Positions 33,109 to 37,559 of a stretch of 37,559 nucleotides of DNA are shown here, one piece after another; the first letter of the stretch is position 1, and every line of letters starts with the position of its first letter. The notes under the pieces were generated by a model, which worked only from the letters and a program-made list of their open reading frames with translations, did no database searches and was not told where the DNA came from. Origin of the DNA: an uncultured Eubacteriales bacterium. Lineage in GTDB: Bacteria; Bacillota; Clostridia; Christensenellales; Aristaeellaceae. The stretch spans positions 1 through 37,559 of the forward strand of contig CACYZW010000041.1 of NCBI GenBank assembly GCA_902778995.1, given 5' to 3'. The translations under genes were made by a program, and so were the position numbers.

Positions 33109-33217
33109 GTGTTTGAGATAACTAACCATTTGGGCATCTACCTTGGTTTTCGGCCGGTTTCAGGATAACGAAACGGGCACGCCAGATGCGGATGCTATAG
33201 CCCAAGCGCGGTACGCA

Positions 33218-33367
33218 ATGAGAGGTTACTTGTCTGTTCAGTAAACGGCTGAAAAATGGGGCGTGTGCGTCCATTGGGTGAATCAGTATATTCTGAACGG
33301 CCTGATTTCTGGCGTCCGGAAAGCCATCAAACGAGGACCCAGAGGCAGCTTTCTTTTTTACACATAG
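33218..33367 (+). pseudogene. Decayed excisionase/MerR-like helix-turn-helix gene
   Basis: The frame reads MRGYLSVQ, a TAA, then TAEKWGVCVHWVNQYILNG and LISGVRKAIKRG. This follows small HTH_17/excisionase-type proteins that have the pattern YLSVxxxAEKWGVSxRxVxxYxxxGxIxG. The stop falls at what is normally a Lys or Glu codon. Such genes are often parts of mobile elements. Nothing here suggests it is translated. Confidence 0.6.
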
Positions 33368-33385
33368 GTTAGCAAAGACTAATAG

Positions 33386-33601
33386 ATGGAAGGCGGCAAA
33401 TTGTTCATCCATGAATACGGCAACAGGAATGATGAGCTGGCCAAAGCACTCGGAAGCAAGAGCGCCGTGCTCTGTATCTGCCACATGGACAAGGCCTACA
33501 TGAAGGACTTCCATCATATCCGATACGAACGGACGACGGCAGACTCGTAGGGTGCGGAACGCTGCGACTGCCGCCTGCGGTTCGATCGGACCAAGAAATG
33601 A
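33386..33601 (+). pseudogene. C-terminal remnant of a second ATC-hydrolase-family gene, with internal TAG
   Basis: The frame from ATG 33386 reads MEGGKLFIHEYGN, then SAVLCICHMDKAYMKDFHHI and RTTADS, a TAG at 33548-33550, then in the same frame GAERCDCRLRFDR and a TGA. The pattern of Cys-x-x-Asp followed by a Thr-containing strand and CDCR-type ending matches the C-terminus of the L-2-amino-thiazoline-4-carboxylate hydrolase family. The intact relative directly downstream ends in the comparable ASGGPYCDCGYKK. The N-terminal two thirds are missing. Confidence 0.55.
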
Positions 33602-33626
33602 GAATACGAAAGGGCGGTGCTTCGGC

Positions 33627-34259
33627 ATGAAGACCATCGGGATGCCCGCGGGTATGTGGCTGCTGTTCGCCGGTTCCTTCAGAAAACAGCTTACTGAAAC
33701 ACTGGGCTACGATGTCGTCCGCGCAAGGGAGATTGCCTCGAAGGCGAAGCGCGAATACAAGCGGATCATCCGCGCGCTGCCGGTGTTTGAGAGGGGCGAC
33801 CGCTTCAAGATGAACATCGTCAGCTGCGCGATGCTGGGCGCATTCCTGCTGGAAATGCCGGTGAAGCCGACAGTCGGCCAGGCAACGGACTACTACCGCG
33901 AGGCCATGACGACGGTTGCGATGAAGGCTTTCTGCCGCATGGGCGGGAAACGCAAGTTCACGCGGAAGGACATAGATGGGATGAAGAAGACTGCGACGTT
34001 GAATGCGGCGGATCGCAACCCATACTCCTGGAACATGACCTTTCATCCCTATCCAGACGGCAGCGGCTATGAGGCGCGGTTCACGAAGTGCGGCATCTGC
34101 GCGTTAATGAAGGAACTGGGATTGTTCGAATACGTCCCCGCCATGTGTCGCCTGGATTACACCATGAGCGCGCTGGGCGGCGCGAGCGATTTCGTGCGGG
34201 AATACACGCTGGCCTCCGGCGGGCCGTACTGCGACTGCGGCTACAAGAAAAAGGCATGA
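33627..34259 (+). CDS. L-2-amino-thiazoline-4-carboxylic acid hydrolase family protein
   Basis: The product (210 aa) matches the ATC-hydrolase family, named after a Pseudomonas enzyme that opens the ATC ring on the way to L-cysteine. In Firmicutes the family is large and usually uncharacterised, so the reaction should not be taken as proven. Visible features are an N-terminal helix (MWLLFAGSFRKQLTETLGYD), SWNMTFHPYPDGSGYEARF, then the Cys-rich end KCGICALMKELGLFEYVPAM, CRLDYTMSALGG and GGPYCDCGYKK. The conserved Cys and Asp are probably catalytic or metal-binding. ATG 33627 has AAAGGGCGG about 11 nt upstream and fits the family; the frame is open 75 nt further. It follows a decayed copy of the same family, so this was a tandem pair. 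The next gene encodes a membrane protein. Confidence 0.8.
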   Translation: MKTIGMPAGMWLLFAGSFRKQLTETLGYDVVRAREIASKAKREYKRIIRALPVFERGDRFKMNIVSCAMLGAFLLEMPVKPTVGQATDYYREAMTTVAMKAFCRMGGKRKFTRKDIDGMKKTATLNAADRNPYSWNMTFHPYPDGSGYEARFTKCGICALMKELGLFEYVPAMCRLDYTMSALGGASDFVREYTLASGGPYCDCGYKKKA

Positions 34260-34281
34260 ATTGCAAAAGGAGATGATCCCT

Positions 34282-34785
34282 GTGCTGCTCACATTCCTGC
34301 TGTCTGCCATGATGATGGCCGGCCTCTTCCTGATGCTGCTCGGCGGCGTCGGATTCATCCAGGACAGGCGATTCTTTTCCTCGGCGCCGAGGGCGGTCAT
34401 TGATGTTGTGCCGGCGTTGAAGCAAGAACGCTTCCCCGGCCAGCGCGCCGTGGGATGGGGGATGATCGCCCTGTCGCTTGCGCTCATGGGCGGCGCGTTG
34501 GTGATCGGCGCGTGGGACGGCATCAGAGGCGGCTTCGGCTTCCGTCAGTTCTTCCTGAGGTTCGCCGTCATGCTTCTGGGGCTCAAGGCATTCGATATCG
34601 GGTTCTTCGACGGGTTCCTGCTGTGCAACGCAGGGCTTAACTTCTTTCCCCACTTCTATCCCGAGACAAGGGCGGTGCTCGGGCGTCACCTGTTCGGATA
34701 CAACTGGAGGACGCATCTTGTACATATCATCGCGGCGTTCCCGGTCTCCGCGCTGCTGGCGTGGATATGCACTCGATTACAGTAA
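34282..34785 (+). CDS. Small polytopic membrane protein, unknown function
   Basis: I do not recognise this family. The product (167 aa from the chosen start) has about four membrane helices: LLTFLLSAMMMAGLFLMLLG, a segment around GWGMIALSLALMGGALVIGA, FFLRFAVMLLGLKAFDIGFF, and VHIIAAFPVSALLAWIC, with a short loop NFFPHFYPETRAVLGRHLF before the last. GTG 34282 is chosen because AAAAGGAG ends 9 nt upstream; ATG 34273 touches that site with no spacing and TTG 34261 precedes it. The gene is 22 bp after the ATC-hydrolase-family gene and probably cotranscribed. A role with its neighbours cannot be stated. Confidence 0.7.
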   Translation: MLLTFLLSAMMMAGLFLMLLGGVGFIQDRRFFSSAPRAVIDVVPALKQERFPGQRAVGWGMIALSLALMGGALVIGAWDGIRGGFGFRQFFLRFAVMLLGLKAFDIGFFDGFLLCNAGLNFFPHFYPETRAVLGRHLFGYNWRTHLVHIIAAFPVSALLAWICTRLQ

Positions 34786-34805
34786 CAGCCGGGCGACGCG
34801 ATCGT

Positions 34806-34868
34806 ATGACGCTCAAATATGAAATCCAAAAGACGATTCAGCGGATGAAGGAGAATAGCTATGACTGA
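34806..34868 (+). CDS. Possible 20-residue ORF overlapping the methyltransferase start
   Basis: A short frame from ATG 34806 (MTLKYEIQ, then IQRMKENSYD) ends in a TGA at 34866-34868 that overlaps the ATG 34861 of the methyltransferase. It contains that gene's ribosome binding site (AAGGAG). It has no clear ribosome binding site of its own. It may be a coupling leader, the tail of a lost gene, or chance. Confidence 0.25.
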   Translation: MTLKYEIQKTIQRMKENSYD

Positions 34869-35651
34869 TACGCAATACAAGGCGCTCTCGATCAGGGAGT
34901 TTTCAAAGGCTGCCAGGGTCTATGAGACGGACGAGGCCGGGGTATACCGGATGTGCAGGAAGGATTATCCGGATGTCCTTTCGGAACTGGAAAAGGAGGA
35001 TTTCACGGACCTGCTGGACTGCGGGTGCGGCACCGCGCCGATGCTATCCCTGCTTAAGGAAATACCGCACAATGCTCATGGCGCATTAACGGCTGAATTT
35101 CAGCCGCCTGCTGCCTGCTGATTTCTTGACTTGCCGCCAGCAAGCCTGCGAAATTCATCTCGTTACTGCACGACTCGATTATGCGGTATTTCCTTAAGAA
35201 GAAATACCCGGAAAAGCATTACACCGGCATCGACCTGACGCCGGAAATGATCGAGGTGGCAAAAGCCAAGAATATGCCGGGCGTGGAACTCGTTGTCGGC
35301 GACTGTGAGAAGCTGCCATTTCCTGACAACTCCTTCGACGTCGTCACCTGCTGCCAGAGCTTTCACCACTATCCGAATGTCCAGGATTTCTTCGACAGCG
35401 TGTATCGGGTGCTGCGGCCGGGCGGTCGGCTGATCCTTCGGGACATGACGGCGAAGACGGCGCCGGTGCGATGGTTTTTCAACCATATCGAAATGCCGCT
35501 GATCAATCTTGCAGGGCACGGCGACGTTCACGTATACGGTACAGAGGAAGTGCGCGAGCTGTGCAGAAGGGCCGGGCTGGTGCTGGAATCCGGCGAGAAG
35601 CGCGGTTTCTTCCGCCTGCATTGCGTGGCGAGGAAGCCGCCTGAGAGGTGA
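34861..35651 (+). pseudogene. Class I SAM-dependent methyltransferase interrupted by a family A element
   Basis: The gene is in two parts. The first (34861-35053) encodes MTDTQYKALSIREFSKAA up to the SAM-binding motif LLDCGCGTAPMLSLL. The second (from 35194) resumes with KKKYPEKHYTGIDLTPEMIE, then the acidic-loop and motif-II regions (VVGDCEKLPFPDNSFDVVTC), FHHYPNVQDFFDSVYRVLRP and GGRLILRDM. A 136-bp family A element with duplicated TTAA separates them. Deleting 140 bp rejoins the parts in frame with no missing residue, giving 216 aa, a usual size for UbiE/COQ5-like methyltransferases. As it stands, translation runs into the element and stops at 35121. AAGGAG precedes ATG 34861. Both halves are otherwise undamaged, so the insertion seems recent. 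Confidence 0.93.
35058..35193 (+). repeat. Family A element inside a methyltransferase gene, TTAA target duplication
   Basis: The ends GGAAATACCGCA (35058-35069) and TGCGGTATTTCC (35182-35193) are perfect inverted repeats, flanked by TTAA at 35054-35057 and 35194-35197. The interior is nearly identical to the copy at 1158-1299, including the hairpin ACGGCTGAATTTCAGCCG. It is 136 bp long with no coding capacity. Confidence 0.95.
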
Positions 35652-35654
35652 TCA

Positions 35655-36388
35655 CATAAAGTATAGGTGTATGGCGCAGGGGTGATCGGCGGGCAGTTTG
35701 CGCACGCGCTGATGGCCTGCTGCAACGACGCGACGGTGATCGCCCGGGGCACGCGGGCGGAGACGCTTCGCGCGGACGGGCTGCGGATCCACCATTCCAT
35801 CCAGCGGAAGGATACCACGGATTATCCCCCGCGTGCTGGAAGCTCCGGACGAAGATCGGTATGACATAGTGTTCGCGGTCATGCAGTACCGGATGATGGA
35901 GAAGATACTGCCGGAGCTTGCGCGGGTCAACAGCCCGATCGTCGTGCTGGCCGGCGACAACCCGTCCGCCTCGGAGATGGAGGCCCGGATCCTTGAAGAC
36001 ACCCCAAAGCCGAAGAGGGGCTCTTCGGGTTTGGCTCGACGGCCGGAACGTGGAAAAACGGCAGGCTCACGACCGTCCACACGGGCGACGGGCGGCTGAT
36101 CCTCGGAAAGGGGCACGGGGAAATACCGGAAGAGGCGAAGACAACCCTGCTTCATACCTTCCCCGGCAGCAGGCTCTGCGTGGTCTACTGCGACAGCATG
36201 GCCGCGTGGCTCAAATACCACGCGGCGTTTATCCTGCCGGTCGTCTGCCTCTGCTACAAAACGGGCTGTGATCTGAGAAGGTCCACCCGGGCGGAGCGAA
36301 AGTGATGCTCGATGCGGTCGGGGACGCCTGTCGCCCGTTGATGGCGCTGGGATATCCCGTTCGCCCGGTGGACAACAACGCCCGATAG
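35655..36388 (+). pseudogene. Ketopantoate-reductase-family (ApbA/PanE-like) pseudogene
   Basis: Pieces of one protein lie in successive frames. The start region reads HKV, TAG, then VYGAGVIGGQFAHALM, where family members have MKVLVYGAGVIG, so the start codon and a Leu codon are lost. After IHHSIQRKDTT the frame shifts near 35810-35822 to IIPRVLEAPDEDRYDIVFAV and ILPELARVNSPIVVLAGDN. It shifts again near 36005-36020 to GLFGFGSTAGTWKNGRL, then AAWLKYHAAFILPV, and a third time near 36295 to VMLDAVGDACRPLMALGYPV and a TAG. Intact relatives reduce keto acids with NADPH. The many lesions make function unlikely. It lies just after the broken methyltransferase, and its tail contains the promoter of the flavoprotein gene. 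Confidence 0.88.
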
Positions 36389-36397
36389 TGTTATAAT
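36369..36397 (+). promoter_or_regulatory. Promoter of the secreted flavoprotein gene
   Basis: TGGACA (36369-36374), 17 bp, TATAAT (36392-36397). The -35 lies within the last codons of the reductase pseudogene. The leader ends in AGGAAAGGGGAG before ATG 36451. Confidence 0.75.
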
Positions 36398-36450
36398 AAT
36401 ATTGAGATGGCGAAAAACCATACTCAAATCAGGAAAGGGGAGAACGATCA

Positions 36451-37559
36451 ATGGTTAAGAGGGTACTGAGCTGTATGCTTGCGCTTTGCATGCTGGCGAC
36501 ATGTGCTGTTGCGGAAGCGATTTACCAGCCGGGGACGTATGAAGCGACAGAGGCCGGCTTTGGCGGAGACGTCACCGTAACAATCACGTTCGATGACAGC
36601 AGGATCACCGATGTGAAGATTGCCGGGGACGCGGAGACGGACGGCGTGGGAAGCAAGGCTGTCGAAGCGCTGCCCGCAGCCATCCTGGAGGCCCAGTGCG
36701 CGGATGTGGACGGCGTTTCCGGCGCTTCCTTTACCAGCAAGGCGATCCTTCTTGCGGCGCAGGATTGCATCGACCAGGCGAAGGGCGTCAGCGAGGCAGT
36801 CGCGATTCGCATGAAGCCCGGCGAATACGTCGGCCAGGGCATCGGCTTTCGCATCAGCGAGCCTGTGACGGTCACCGTGACGGTCAGCGAGGACAAAATA
36901 GAGAATATCGTTGTCGATCAGGAGAACATCTCCGATACCAAGGCGATGGTGCAGACGGTGGTAGATACCCTCGTGCCCCGCATGCTGGAATACCAGTCCG
37001 TGTCCGTGGACGCGGTCTGCGGCGCGACGGCCACCAGCAACGGCGTCAAGCAGGCGGCAGAAGCGGCGCTGGTGGAAGCGATCACCGCAGCCGGCGGAGA
37101 CGCGAAGGACGTGAAAGCCTTCTATCACAGCATTCCCCAGGTGAACAAGGCCGAGGAGCTGTCCACGGACGTGCTGGTAATTGGCCTTGGCGGTTCCGGC
37201 ATGGCTGCCGCGCTGAGTTCGGCGGAGCAGGGCCTGAATGTTCTTGCCATCGACAAGGCGGCCAAGTTCGGCGGCAACGCCGTGCTGACCAGCGGCCCGA
37301 TGGCCATCAACGTGCCCAGCCAGGTGGCGGCGGAGATTCCGGAATGGACAGATCCAACCACGAAGGAAGTCATCACCAAAAAGGCGGGCGACGACCTGAT
37401 TGATAAGGAGGCTTTATATCAGGCATGGCTGGAGTATACCACCAACGACGCGGGTGAGCAGCAGGCGAAGCCTGAGATGGTGCGCCTGTTCCTGGACGAG
37501 AGCGGCTATACCGACGACTGGCTGACCCAGTACGGCTTCCAGTTCGACCCGGCCAGCGG
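36451..37559 (+). CDS. Secreted FMN-binding/FAD-dependent reductase (fumarate/urocanate reductase-like), 3' end outside window
   Basis: The visible 369 residues start with a Sec signal (MVKRVLSCMLALCMLATCAVA). Two FMN-binding domains follow (about 25-110 and 122-205), each ending in a motif of the type flavinylated by ApbE: DGVSGASFT (87-95) and DAVCGATAT (187-195). From about 225 a FAD_binding_2 Rossmann fold begins: STDVLVIGLGGSGMAAALSS, then the Glu/Asp-type strand LAIDKAAKFGGNAVLTSG. The substrate-binding and catalytic residues lie beyond the window. Known relatives are extracellular reductases that use fumarate, urocanate or related enoates as electron acceptors, fed by flavin-based extracellular electron transfer. 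Having two FMN domains rather than one is notable. A strong ribosome binding site precedes ATG 36451, and the gene has its own promoter. Confidence 0.92.
   Translation, partial: MVKRVLSCMLALCMLATCAVAEAIYQPGTYEATEAGFGGDVTVTITFDDSRITDVKIAGDAETDGVGSKAVEALPAAILEAQCADVDGVSGASFTSKAILLAAQDCIDQAKGVSEAVAIRMKPGEYVGQGIGFRISEPVTVTVTVSEDKIENIVVDQENISDTKAMVQTVVDTLVPRMLEYQSVSVDAVCGATATSNGVKQAAEAALVEAITAAGGDAKDVKAFYHSIPQVNKAEELSTDVLVIGLGGSGMAAALSSAEQGLNVLAIDKAAKFGGNAVLTSGPMAINVPSQVAAEIPEWTDPTTKEVITKKAGDDLIDKEALYQAWLEYTTNDAGEQQAKPEMVRLFLDESGYTDDWLTQYGFQFDPAS

Noticed and set aside
33361-33385. GGTTAGC and GACTAAT near 33366-33383 as another site for the TetR protein
   Set aside because: Only partial half-sites with no good dyad, and they lie before a pseudogene fragment.

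Overview
The window looks like a piece of chromosome from a GC-rich Clostridia-type Firmicute. The evidence is AGGAGG-type ribosome binding sites, near-consensus sigma-A promoters (TTGACA-17-TATAAT at 22505-22533), a DUF3793 gene, TmcAL, an RbsA-type sugar importer whose binding protein is last, and secreted proteins with short N-terminal signals ending in ALA. I cannot name the genus. No rRNA, tRNA, CRISPR array, integrase or transposase gene was seen.

Layout. 1-6.0 kb is mostly housekeeping: the 3' part of ftsH, nagA, a malic enzyme, tmcAL, and a tlyA copy broken by a small internal deletion. 6.1-14 kb holds a CAP-domain secreted protein, a MATE exporter and a 1825-residue surface protein. 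14.2-17.1 kb has a metal or redox flavour and is partly decayed: DUF3793 behind a promoter with repeated dyads, a flavodoxin-like tail, a secreted GLUG/ZinT-like protein, and the tail of a P1B metal ATPase. 17.2-26.5 kb is the most coherent block: a D-lyxose-isomerase-family enzyme, a ROK kinase fused to a GmhA-like SIS isomerase, a HAD phosphatase fused to a deoxyhypusine-synthase-like domain, an HldE-like PfkB kinase, and an RbsA/RbsC/RbsB-type importer with its own consensus promoter. This looks like an uptake and phosphorylation pathway for an unusual sugar, and a heptose or heptulose would fit best. 26.5-36.4 kb is an accessory zone with many broken genes: a ThuA-like amidotransferase fold, a TetR regulator with a two-gene ABC exporter, an ATC-hydrolase-family gene next to a decayed relative, a methyltransferase split by a mobile repeat, and a ketopantoate-reductase pseudogene. 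The window ends inside a secreted flavoprotein with two FMN-binding domains and a FAD reductase domain.

Repeats are a main feature. Family A is a miniature inverted-repeat element of about 136-142 bp with ends GGAAAYACCGCA and apparent 4-bp target duplications (CTTG, TAAA, TTAA). One copy splits a methyltransferase gene so that removing it restores an exact reading frame. Family B (ends TTAGAGTGTGTTTCTAAA) is found inside three A copies. Family C is a structured repeat with paired base changes, found downstream of two genes. Family D is a single element with AT-rich ends. Several promoters abut or overlap A-element edges.
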